Assembly: GCA_018375675.1 (NCBI GenBank)
Contig: JAHACW010000054.1
Span: 1 to 15,665, forward strand
DNA from: Actinomyces sp.
Lineage (GTDB): Bacteria; Actinomycetota; Actinomycetes; Actinomycetales; Actinomycetaceae
Reading direction: 5' to 3'
Length of the DNA: 15,665 nt
Positions within the stretch are counted from its first letter, which is position 1, and each line of letters begins with the position of its first letter. The notes beneath the pieces were generated by a model. The model did no database searches and was not told the DNA's origin. It worked only from the letters and a program-made list of their open reading frames with translations. A program made the position numbers and the translations under genes. Of the stretch, positions 6,127 to 14,010 are shown piece by piece.

Positions 6127-6933
6127 ATGCGTATCGGATTCATCGGAACGGGAGCCATGGCCCAGGCCATCGCTCGCGGTGCCGTCGCGTCCGGCGTCGA
6201 TCCCGCGACCCTGGTCTTCTCCAACCGCACGGCCACCAAGGCCTGCGACCTCGCCGACGAACTCGGCGCGGCAGCCGCGTCCTCGAACGCCTCCCTGGCC
6301 CGCCAGGCCGACATCGTCATCCTGGCGGTCAAGCCCAAGGACCAGCGCGCGGTCATCAAGGAGATCTCCCCCATCGTGGTCGGTCGCACCGACGTCTGCG
6401 TCGTCTCCCTGGCGGCGGGACGCACCCTCGACCAGATCACCACTGACTTCGGCGCGGGTATCCCGCTCGTGCGCGTCATGCCGAACGTCGCGGCCACCGT
6501 CGGGCAGTCCATGACCGCCCTAACGGCCGCGCGCGCCACCGACGCACAGGTCGCAGCCGTCCGATCCCTCATGGATTCGGTGGGCCGCACCATCCTCATC
6601 GACGAGGACTATTTCCCCGTGTTCCAGGCCCTGGCCTCGTGCTCTCCGGCCTGGTATTTCCAGATTGTTGATTCTTTCGCCCGCGCCGGTCTCAAGCACG
6701 GCCTGTCCAAGGACAGCGCCGTCGAGATCGCTGCACAGGCGATGGCGGGAGCCGCTGCACTGCTCCTCGCTGAGCGCGAGGCGGGCACGATCCCCGCGCA
6801 ACTCATTGATCGGGTGACGAGCCCCGGCGGCACCACAATCGCAGGATTGCTGGCCGCCGAGGAAGGTGGTTTGTCGACCGCACTGGTAGGTGCCGTCGAC
6901 GCATCCATCCACGCCGACTCCCATCTCGGCTGA
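6127..6933 (+). CDS. proC: Pyrroline-5-carboxylate reductase
   Basis: A 268-aa cytoplasmic enzyme, normal length for ProC. It reduces 1-pyrroline-5-carboxylate to proline with NAD(P)H, the last step of proline synthesis. The N-terminal Rossmann motif is GFIGTGAM (4-11). VILAVKP (64-70) and RVMPN (116-120) are family landmarks. The C-terminal signature SPGGTTIAGLLAAEEGG (232-248) is intact. The substrate-loop motif, usually GSGPAY/F, reads SCSPAW (171-176), a noticeable departure. The start ATG has GGGAG at 6116-6120. The next gene is a membrane transporter 72 bp downstream on the same strand; joint transcription is possible but unproven. Confidence 0.93.
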   Translation: MRIGFIGTGAMAQAIARGAVASGVDPATLVFSNRTATKACDLADELGAAAASSNASLARQADIVILAVKPKDQRAVIKEISPIVVGRTDVCVVSLAAGRTLDQITTDFGAGIPLVRVMPNVAATVGQSMTALTAARATDAQVAAVRSLMDSVGRTILIDEDYFPVFQALASCSPAWYFQIVDSFARAGLKHGLSKDSAVEIAAQAMAGAAALLLAEREAGTIPAQLIDRVTSPGGTTIAGLLAAEEGGLSTALVGAVDASIHADSHLG

Positions 6934-7005
6934 CACCACCTGCCGCGCTACGGCTTACCTCCCCCTTATTTTGCGCACCCGCGCACCCTCAACACAGGAA
7001 CACAC

Positions 7006-8370
7006 ATGTTGCTCTTCAACGCAGTCGTGCTCTCCGTACTCGTCATGCTGATCCTCAGCGTCGCACGCTTGCACGTCATCATCTCCCTCTTCGTTGCCTC
7101 GCTCGTGGGCGGCCTGGTCGCCGGCATGGGCGTGTCCGGCACGATGGTCGCCTTCCAGGATGGCCTCGCAGGCGGCGCGAAGATCGCCCTGTCCTACGCG
7201 CTGCTTGGCGCGTTCGCCATGTCGGTCGCCCACTCCGGATTGCCGCGCCTGCTGGCTAACTGGATCATCAAGAAGCTGCGCAACTCCGATGAGTCGAACT
7301 CGGCGCGCGTGGCCCGCTCCGCCAAGTGGGGCATCCTCGGCGGCGTCCTCGTCATGGGCGTGATGAGCCAGAACCTCATCCCGATTCACATCGCGTTCAT
7401 CCCGCTGCTGGTGCCCCCGCTCATCGGCGTCATGAACGAGCTGAAGATGGACCGCCGATTGGTCGCCTGTGCGATCACCTTCGGCATCGTCACCACTTAC
7501 ATGTTCGTGCCGATCGGCTTTGGCCGTATCTTCCTGCACGACATTCTCTACAAGAACATTGAGGAAGCCGGCATGGCCGTCGAGGGCGTCGTCAACCCGA
7601 TGGCCGCCATGGCGATCCCCGCCCTGTCGATGCTCATCGGCTGCTTCATTGCCCTGTTCGTCTCCTACCGCAAGCCGCGCGAGTACGAGCAGCGCGAGAC
7701 TTCCTTCAGCACCCAGGACGACAAGCCCGTCAACATGGTGAAGGTGTGGGCCGCGGTCGTGGCCCTCGTCGCCTGCTTCGTCATCCAGGCTGTCCTCACG
7801 AAGATGGACTCCGAGGCCGACCCGCTGCTCGTGGGCGCCCTCGTGGGCCTGTGCATGATGCTCGGCATGCGCGTCGTTCCGTGGCAGCAGGCCGACGACG
7901 TGTTCAGCGGCGGCATGAAGATGATGAGCCTCATCGGTCTCATCATGATCACCGCCCAGGGCTATGCCTCGGTCCTGAAGGCCTCCGGTCAGATCGAGCC
8001 GCTCGTCCAGCAGACCTCCGCAATGTTCAACGGTTCGAAGTCTCTGGCCGCGGTCATCATGCTGGTGGTCGGCCTCATCATCACGATGGGCATCGGCTCG
8101 TCCTTCTCGACCCTGCCGATCATTTCAGCGATCTACGTGCCCTTGTGCGTCGCGCTGGGCTTCTCCCCCATGGCCACGGTCGCCCTCATCGGCACCGCGG
8201 GCGCGCTGGGCGACGCCGGTTCTCCCGCGTCCGACTCGACGCTCGGCCCGACAGCCGGTCTCAACATCGACGGTCAGCACGACCACATGCGAGACACGGT
8301 CATCCCCGAGTTCATCCACTACAACATTCCGCTGTTGATCGGTGGCTGGATCGCGGCGATGGTCCTCTGA
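7006..8370 (+). CDS. Na+/H+ antiporter-family (YuiF/NhaC-like) membrane transporter
   Basis: A 454-aa polytopic membrane protein with about a dozen hydrophobic segments starting at the first residues. The conserved C-terminal half includes MGIGSSFSTLPIISAIYVP and then GTAGALGDAGSPASDSTLGP, a Ser/Gly/Asp-rich stretch. It closes with GQHDHMRDTVIPEFIHYNIPL, diagnostic for the YuiF-type branch of the Na+/H+ antiporter superfamily. Members are annotated as antiporters, but some in Firmicutes are thought to move amino acids, so the substrate is open. The ATG is preceded by AGGAA (6996-7000). TATTTT at 6967-6972 could be its own -10. It ends just before a convergent hairpin shared with the peptidase gene. 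Confidence 0.85.
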   Translation: MLLFNAVVLSVLVMLILSVARLHVIISLFVASLVGGLVAGMGVSGTMVAFQDGLAGGAKIALSYALLGAFAMSVAHSGLPRLLANWIIKKLRNSDESNSARVARSAKWGILGGVLVMGVMSQNLIPIHIAFIPLLVPPLIGVMNELKMDRRLVACAITFGIVTTYMFVPIGFGRIFLHDILYKNIEEAGMAVEGVVNPMAAMAIPALSMLIGCFIALFVSYRKPREYEQRETSFSTQDDKPVNMVKVWAAVVALVACFVIQAVLTKMDSEADPLLVGALVGLCMMLGMRVVPWQQADDVFSGGMKMMSLIGLIMITAQGYASVLKASGQIEPLVQQTSAMFNGSKSLAAVIMLVVGLIITMGIGSSFSTLPIISAIYVPLCVALGFSPMATVALIGTAGALGDAGSPASDSTLGPTAGLNIDGQHDHMRDTVIPEFIHYNIPLLIGGWIAAMVL

Positions 8371-8387
8371 TTCCGTCGTTCTTCTCT

Positions 8388-8437
8388 ACGAGGTCGGGGC
8401 TGGGTTGCACGAACGCGCAACCTGGCCCCGGCCTCGT
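8388..8437. terminator. Convergent bidirectional terminator hairpin
   Basis: The 21-base arms at 8388-8408 and 8417-8437 pair along their whole length, with three G-T wobbles as read on the plus strand and an 8-base loop. The outer part is the same ACGAGGYCGGGGC sequence seen in the 5994-6044 terminator. It lies between the antiporter stop and the peptidase stop, and its last base is the final base of the peptidase TAA. It would serve both strands; there is no U-tract on either side. Confidence 0.8.
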
Positions 8438-9789
8438 TATGCACCCAGGTAGGTGGTCGTGACCTCGTGGAGGACCTCCGCGGTCGCTCGCACGTCCGCC
8501 AGGGCGATGTGTTCATCGTGTGCGTGCAGCTGGGAGTACACCTGGCCCAGGCTCGCCCCACTGTCCACGGCTCCAAAACCGTACCCGATACCCCCACGCC
8601 TGCGGGCCACGCGCAGGTCGGTGCCGCCGGGGAAGAGGACGGGGACGACGCTCGCGCCCGGGTAGCGCTCTGTCAGCGCCGCTTCGATCGCTCGGTACAG
8701 GTCGGTGTCGATCGACGAGGCCGTGGCTGCCTCGCACAGGAGGCGTTCGATGGTCACGTGCTCGGCGAGGTCACCGAGGGCCGCCGCAATGGCGGCGTCC
8801 ACGTCATCGTCGTCGACGCCGGGCAGCGTGCGGATATCCAGCTCGAGGGTGGCGTTTGAGGGCATGACGTTGATGGGGCCGCCCGAGTGGGCGACCGTCT
8901 GGGCGACGGTCACGTGTGAGATCGCGTGCGCGAACGCCGCCAGGTCCTCGAACTCGGAGTAGTCACCCTCGTAGGTGCCATGAATCAGGCTCGTTTCGGT
9001 CGTTTCATCGAACTCGAAGGCGCGCACGAAGGAAGCCCAGACCTCGTCCGTGGCGGTGGGCCAGCGGGCGGCGGACAGCGCCGCGCTCACCTGAGAGAGC
9101 CGCTCGACGGCGCTCGTGCGCCCCAGCGGAACCGAGCCGTGGCCAGCGTCGCCCCGAATGTGTAGGCGGCGCTGGGCGGCTCCCTTTTCGCCGACGACCA
9201 CGACGACGCTGTCACCGCCCCTGCGCCCACGAATGTGTGCCCCTCCCATTTCGGACAGGGCCGCGTCCCACGGGAGGGTATCCGCCCTGTGCTCGCCGAT
9301 CCACGGGACGCCGAGCCCTCCTCGTGCTTCCTCGTCCGCGGCGGCCACGAATACCAGGGAACGCGCGGGAGGATTGCCGTCCTGGGCGCGGCGGGCGACC
9401 TCGCGGGTCACGACGGCCATCGCGGCGGTCAGGTGGAGCATGTCGACTGTGCCGCGCCCCCACATGACGTCGTCCTCGATCTGTGCGCCGAAAGGATCGC
9501 GCGTCCACTTGGCCTCGTCGACGGGCACGACGTCCGTGTGCCCGAGGAGAGTCAGCGGCGTGCCAGCGCTGAGTGGATCCGCGCCCTCGACCGTGACGAC
9601 GAGGGACGTGCGCCCCGGGTGCGGGGTGATCCGTTCGATTGACACGGGCAGGCCCACGAAGAAGTCCTCAAGGAGGTCGGCGGCTCGCTCCTCTCCGCCC
9701 GAATCGGCGGTCAAGTCGTTGACGCAGCCCAAGCGCACCAGGCGCCCCAACAGGTCGACGGTCTGCTCACCCAGCGATTGCGCGCTCAT
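8437..9789 (-). CDS. M20-family metallopeptidase (dipeptidase/deacylase)
   Basis: A 450-aa protein of the M20/ArgE/DapE/CPG2 family, cytoplasmic two-zinc hydrolases of peptides or N-acyl amino acids. Zinc-site residues are recognisable: H84 in LLGHTDVVP, D116 in WGRGTVDM, the catalytic E153 and ligand E154 in ADEEARGGLG, E180 in SEMGG, and H422 in QLHAHDEHI. The inserted dimerisation domain is around 200-340 and includes GHGSVPLGR (about 214-222). Overall it resembles the actinobacterial M20 peptidases annotated as dipeptidases or M20/M25/M40 hydrolases; the substrate is not decidable. The frame is open to 10083, but I chose ATG 9789 because GGGGAG lies at 9793-9798. It is divergent from valS. 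Confidence 0.88.
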   Translation of the reverse strand: MSAQSLGEQTVDLLGRLVRLGCVNDLTADSGGEERAADLLEDFFVGLPVSIERITPHPGRTSLVVTVEGADPLSAGTPLTLLGHTDVVPVDEAKWTRDPFGAQIEDDVMWGRGTVDMLHLTAAMAVVTREVARRAQDGNPPARSLVFVAAADEEARGGLGVPWIGEHRADTLPWDAALSEMGGAHIRGRRGGDSVVVVVGEKGAAQRRLHIRGDAGHGSVPLGRTSAVERLSQVSAALSAARWPTATDEVWASFVRAFEFDETTETSLIHGTYEGDYSEFEDLAAFAHAISHVTVAQTVAHSGGPINVMPSNATLELDIRTLPGVDDDDVDAAIAAALGDLAEHVTIERLLCEAATASSIDTDLYRAIEAALTERYPGASVVPVLFPGGTDLRVARRRGGIGYGFGAVDSGASLGQVYSQLHAHDEHIALADVRATAEVLHEVTTTYLGA

Positions 9790-10012
9790 GTTCTCCCCTT
9801 CCGCGCGGGGGCCTCGTCCCGGCTCCCCTGCCTGACACCACGGTATCCCCACGCGCGTCACTTCACCCGACAGCGCCACGAGGGGAACTTTTGTAACGAC
9901 GCGTGTGAGCAACCCGCCGGGCGCTAGAAGGCCCAGCATTGGACCGAAATGCCTGGGGAAACGTAGGCTAGTGGGGCAAACAGTCCACGACTCGGATGGA
10001 GACAACTCAATT
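9790..10012. other. Divergent intergenic region, M20 peptidase / valS
   Basis: 223 bp containing the peptidase Shine-Dalgarno on the minus strand and the valS promoter on the plus strand. I looked for a T-box leader (specifier stem, antiterminator with the T-box sequence) and did not see one. The plus-strand frame is open throughout, but its composition and the better ribosome site at 9998-10002 argue against translation from upstream. Confidence 0.4.
9939..9969 (+). promoter_or_regulatory. valS promoter
   Basis: TTGGAC (9939-9944) and TAGGCT (9964-9969) are separated by 19 bases. TAGGCT followed by AGT is a typical actinobacterial housekeeping -10. Transcription would begin near 9976, leaving a leader of about 37 bases with GGAGA at 9998-10002. 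Confidence 0.55.
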
Positions 10013-12724
10013 ATGGCCATGAACACCCGTGCGCAGGCGCCTCGCGTGCCCGACCGCGCCACCCCCGAAGGCCTCGAAGCCAAGTGGGGTGAGGCCTGGG
10101 AAAGCCAGGGTACCTACGCTTTTGACCGCACCGCGACGCGCGAGCAGGTGTACTCGATCGACACTCCCCCGCCGACGGTATCCGGCTCCCTGCACATCGG
10201 CCATGTTTTCTCCTACACGCACACCGACGTCGTGGCCCGCTACCAGCGCATGACCGGCAAGTCCGTGTTCTACCCGATGGGTTGGGACGACAACGGCCTG
10301 CCCACCGAGCGCCGCGTGCAGAACTACTTCGGCGTGCGCGTGGATGCGACGCTGCCCTACGACCCCGACTTCGAGCCCCCGCACGTGGGCGGCGACGGCA
10401 AGTCGATCAAGGCTCGCGACCAGAAGCCGATTTCCCGTAAGAACTTCGTGGAGCTGTGCGAGCGCCTCACCCAGGAGGACGAGGCTCAGTTCGAGGCGCT
10501 GTGGCGCTACCTGGGTCTGAGCGTGGACTGGAAGCAGAACTACCAGACGATCGGCGCGCGTGCGCGCAAGGTCGCCCAGGCCGCGTTCCTGCGCAACCTG
10601 GCGCGCGGCGAGGCCTACCAGGCCGAGGCCCCGGGCCTGTGGGACGTCACCTTCCAGACGGCGGTCGCCCAGGCTGAGCTGGAGAGCCGCGAGTACCCGG
10701 GCTTCTACCACCGCCTGGCCTTCCACATCACCGACGCCGAGGCCGCCGCGAAGGCTGCCGCCGCGGGCGCCCCCGTCGAGGACGGCGTGGACGTGTGCAT
10801 CGAGACGACGCGTCCCGAGCTGCTGGCCGCCTGCGTGGCCCTGATCGCCCACCCGGACGACGAGCGCTACAAGCCGCTGTTCGGCACGACAGTCGCCTCC
10901 CCCGTGTACGGCGTCGAGGTGCCGATCCTGCCCCACCCCGAGGCGGAGATGGACAAGGGCGCGGGCATCGCCATGTGCTGTACCTTCGGCGACACGACCG
11001 ACATCGACTGGTGGCGTGACCTGGAACTGCCGCTGCGCGCAATCCTGCGCAAGGACGGCCGCATCATCACCGAGACCCCCGAGTGGATCACGACCGACGC
11101 GGGCCGCGCGGCTTTCGAAGAGATCACCGGCAAGACGACGTTCTCCGCGCGCGAGGCCGTGGTGGCCGCCCTGCGCGAGTCGGGCGAGCTGAAGGGCGAG
11201 CCGACCAAGACGATGCGTCAGACCAACTTCTTCGAGAAGGGCGACAAGCCCCTCGAGATCGTCACCTCGCGCCAGTGGTACATCCGTAACGGTGGCCGCG
11301 CGTGGACGAACCCGGCCTCGGGGAAGGACCTGAACGAGGAGCTCATCGGCCGCGGCCGCGAGCTGGAGTTCCACCCCGATTTCATGCGCGTGCGCTACGA
11401 GAACTGGGTGAAGGGCCTGAAGGGCGACTGGCTGGTCTCCCGTCAGCGCTTCTTCGGCGTGCCGTTCCCGCTGTGGTACCGCGTGGACGCGGACGGCCAG
11501 GTCAATTACGACGACATCATCACCCCGTCTGAGGCTGCTCTGCCGGTCGACCCGTCGACGGACGTGCCGGAGGGCTACACGGAGGATCAGCGCGGCGTGG
11601 CCGGCGGCTTCGTGGGCGAGCTGGACATCATGGACACGTGGGCGACGTCCTCGCTGTCCCCGCAGCTGGCGTGTGGCTGGCTGGATGACGAGGACCTGTT
11701 CGCTCGCACGTACCCGATGGATCTGCGCCCGCAGGGCCAGGACATCATTCGTACGTGGCTGTTCTCCACCGTGGTGCGCGCGGACCTGGAGTTCGGTGCG
11801 CTGCCGTGGAAGCACGCGGGCCTGTCGGGCTGGATCCTGGATTCGGACCACAAGAAGATGTCCAAGTCCAAGGGCAACGTCGTGACCCCCATGGGCATCC
11901 TGGAGAAGTACGGCTCGGACGCCGTGCGTTACTGGGCGGCGTCGGCTCGCCTGGGCCTGGATGCGGCGTTCGACGAGCAGCAGATGAAGATTGGTCGCCG
12001 CCTGGCGATCAAGGTGCTCAACGCATCGAAGTTTGCTCTCACGATGGGCGGCGAGGGCGCGGCAATCGATCTGGATCCGGCGCTGGTGACGGTGCCGCTG
12101 GATCGTTCGGTGCTGGCGGCGCTGGCCTCCGTCATCGACGAGGCATCGGCAGCTCTGGCGTCCTACGAGCACTCTCGCGCGCTCGAGGTCACGGAGTCGT
12201 TCTTCTGGACGTTCTGCGACGACTACCTGGAGCTGGTGAAGGAGCGCGCCTACAACCGTGATGGCGCGTGGGACGAGGCCTCGGCCGCGTCTGCCCGTGC
12301 GGCTCTGGCGATCGTCATCGACAACGTCGTGCGCCTGCTGGCCCCCTACCTGCCGTACGTGACGGAAGAGGTGTGGAGCTGGTACCGCGAGGGAAGCGTG
12401 CACACCGCCCCGTGGCCGGCGGTGGCGGACCTGGCCGGCGTCGAGGGCGATCCCTCGGTGCTCGAGGCCGCGTCCTCTGCTCTGATCGCCCTGCGTCGCG
12501 TGAAGTCTGAGGCGAAGGTGTCGCCGCGTACGCCGTTCCTGGCGGTGACGGTGCGCGCGCCGCAGGCTCAGGTGGAGGCCCTGGAGTCCGTGAAGGGCGA
12601 CCTGGAGGCCGCATCGAAGGCCGTGGGCGCCCTGACCGTGGCTGCTTCCGACGACGCTGAGGCCACCGAGGCCGTTGTCGAGTCCTTCGAGCTGGGCGAG
12701 GCTCCTGCTAAGCGCAAGGGCTGA
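10013..12724 (+). CDS. valS: Valine--tRNA ligase, type 2 (archaeal-like)
   Basis: A 903-aa class I synthetase that charges tRNA-Val. The HIGH motif is HIGH (61-64, within TVSGSLHIGHVFSYTHTD) and the KMSKS motif is KMSKS (615-619). After the HIGH region the protein reads GWDDNGLPTERRVQNYFGV instead of the GTDHAGIATQ of the common bacterial enzyme. This marks the type-2 ValRS shared by actinobacteria and archaea. The editing domain is visible from TTRPELLAACVALIAHPDDERY through CCTFGDTTDIDWW. A C-terminal anticodon-binding and short arm region completes it. ATG 10013 was chosen because GGAGA lies 10 bases upstream; ATG 10019 is two codons in. Codon use is strongly host-like. The gene is monocistronic, with its own promoter and a strong terminator. 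Confidence 0.96.
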   Translation: MAMNTRAQAPRVPDRATPEGLEAKWGEAWESQGTYAFDRTATREQVYSIDTPPPTVSGSLHIGHVFSYTHTDVVARYQRMTGKSVFYPMGWDDNGLPTERRVQNYFGVRVDATLPYDPDFEPPHVGGDGKSIKARDQKPISRKNFVELCERLTQEDEAQFEALWRYLGLSVDWKQNYQTIGARARKVAQAAFLRNLARGEAYQAEAPGLWDVTFQTAVAQAELESREYPGFYHRLAFHITDAEAAAKAAAAGAPVEDGVDVCIETTRPELLAACVALIAHPDDERYKPLFGTTVASPVYGVEVPILPHPEAEMDKGAGIAMCCTFGDTTDIDWWRDLELPLRAILRKDGRIITETPEWITTDAGRAAFEEITGKTTFSAREAVVAALRESGELKGEPTKTMRQTNFFEKGDKPLEIVTSRQWYIRNGGRAWTNPASGKDLNEELIGRGRELEFHPDFMRVRYENWVKGLKGDWLVSRQRFFGVPFPLWYRVDADGQVNYDDIITPSEAALPVDPSTDVPEGYTEDQRGVAGGFVGELDIMDTWATSSLSPQLACGWLDDEDLFARTYPMDLRPQGQDIIRTWLFSTVVRADLEFGALPWKHAGLSGWILDSDHKKMSKSKGNVVTPMGILEKYGSDAVRYWAASARLGLDAAFDEQQMKIGRRLAIKVLNASKFALTMGGEGAAIDLDPALVTVPLDRSVLAALASVIDEASAALASYEHSRALEVTESFFWTFCDDYLELVKERAYNRDGAWDEASAASARAALAIVIDNVVRLLAPYLPYVTEEVWSWYREGSVHTAPWPAVADLAGVEGDPSVLEAASSALIALRRVKSEAKVSPRTPFLAVTVRAPQAQVEALESVKGDLEAASKAVGALTVAASDDAEATEAVVESFELGEAPAKRKG

Positions 12725-12737
12725 GCGTTAGGCTGCT

Positions 12738-12777
12738 GGGGGGCCGCCCGTTGGAAACCACGGGCGGCCCCCCTTCT
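12738..12777 (+). terminator. Rho-independent terminator after valS
   Basis: GGGGGGCCGCCCGT (12738-12751) and its exact reverse complement (12760-12773) form a 14-bp perfect GC-rich stem with an 8-base loop, followed by TTCT. It begins 13 bases after the valS stop. It is the last clearly host-like sequence before the AT-rich segment. Confidence 0.9.
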
Positions 12778-13102
12778 ATGCCCACAGCTGCTCCTCCGGC
12801 TCCTTACCGTAAGCCATCACGTAAAGCGCTCTCTACCTTCACCAACACATTTCCTGATCGATACCAATATCACCGACCACCTAATGCACCTGAACCACCG
12901 CCATCGCCTAACAAGTTATGTCAATTCACTTTAGACTATAGCCACGTATGTTACGATACACTTGTAAAGCTCGAATGGGGGAAGTAGCAATAAAGAAAAT
13001 TTACACAAGGAACACCCGCCACTTAATCAGGCACAGACTATTAAAAATATCTAATTTAATGTCATTTTAAACCACAGAGACAACCAAGCAAGGACGCAAA
13101 GC
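12778..13102. other. Gene-free AT-rich leader upstream of the FRG gene
   Basis: About 325 bp between the valS terminator and the FRG start with no convincing gene. An open frame running from inside the terminator to 12987 encodes a Pro-rich, low-complexity product with no ribosome site or family resemblance. The stretch 13020-13080 is especially AT-rich and probably contains the FRG promoter (for example TTTACA at 13000-13005 or TATTAA at 13039-13044), but no clean -35/-10 pair stands out. Confidence 0.4.
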
Positions 13103-14010
13103 ATGCTGGAAGAAAATGTGTACGAATGCGATTCACTTATCGATTATATCGAGCTGATCACGAAAATTAGAGCCGAGGACGAAGAAAAAGAATTGTGGTT
13201 CCGCGGACAAGGCCTAAGCGAATGGAGACTATCACCGCGCATATGGAGATACGGGAAGACTTCATCAGGAATGAAGTTGACCGACATGAACACATCAGGA
13301 GAACACTTTTTGACCATATGCCCACCCGAAACCTATATGCTTCAAAAGTTTATTGCCGGCCTAAAATCGGAAGGCATCTCTTACCCAAACAACTACATCA
13401 ACCAATTGGAGCTTGCCCAGCATTACGGAATACCAACCAATTTACTTGACTGGTCATCAGACCCTCTTGTCGCCTTGTACTTTGCCTCTTCAACAGCCAA
13501 ACAACGCCTAGACAAGAATGAAGAAGAATATCCGGAAGAGGCCTTATTTTCCGTTTGGATACTCGACCCTAAAATGATTAATGGCGAGTCTAATTTTTTC
13601 GAAGACGAAGAGGCCGAGTCCGCAAGAATTATCGACACAACAAACAAAGAAGAGCGCGAACGGTTAACGCAGGAAATCCTGACAGCAAGTCGACTCACCT
13701 ACTGTTTCAGAGGAAATCGAACAGAAAGAAGAATTGTCCGCCAATCAGGCAACTTCACATACACAAGTTCATCTTACCCACACCCAATTGACTTCTACGA
13801 ATGTTACGAAAAGCATATTTGGAGAATTGACTTCCCATATTCAACCACTGAAGAAACCGTAAAAGTCCTACGCTATCTCGACCTCACGCACGATTCAATT
13901 TATTTTGGACAGAACAAGATGGATAAGATCGCAGCGAAGGTCAGTCGATCCATTCTGGACAATTTCGACATTTACCAAAAAGATTGGGTTAAACGCAATA
14001 GAGCAATCAA
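12785..14010. other. AT-rich foreign segment (accessory insert) carrying the FRG domain
   Basis: From just after the valS terminator to about 14010 the DNA is visibly AT-rich, roughly 40-45% GC by eye and lower near 13020-13080, against well over 60% on both sides. Codons such as AGA, AAA, ATA, TTA and AAT are frequent, in contrast to valS. The right edge falls inside an open reading frame, at the FRG/DUF1801 domain junction. I found no integrase, transposase, tRNA target or obvious flanking direct repeat, so the acquisition route is unknown. The left edge is less sharp, somewhere in 12780-12840. Confidence 0.7.

Noticed and set aside
3798..6599. 933-aa minus-strand open frame
   Set aside because: It is antisense to the HerA-like ATPase and proC, which show clear family motifs. 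Long antisense frames are expected in high-GC DNA.
9790..10012. T-box riboswitch upstream of valS
   Set aside because: The predicted leader is only about 37 bases and no T-box sequence or antiterminator pairing is visible.
10007..12403. 798-aa minus-strand open frame opposite valS
   Set aside because: Shadow of valS, with no recognisable domain and an Arg/His/Val-rich composition.
12751..12987. 78-aa open frame after valS
   Set aside because: It starts inside the valS terminator, is low-complexity Pro-rich, has no ribosome site and resembles no family I know.
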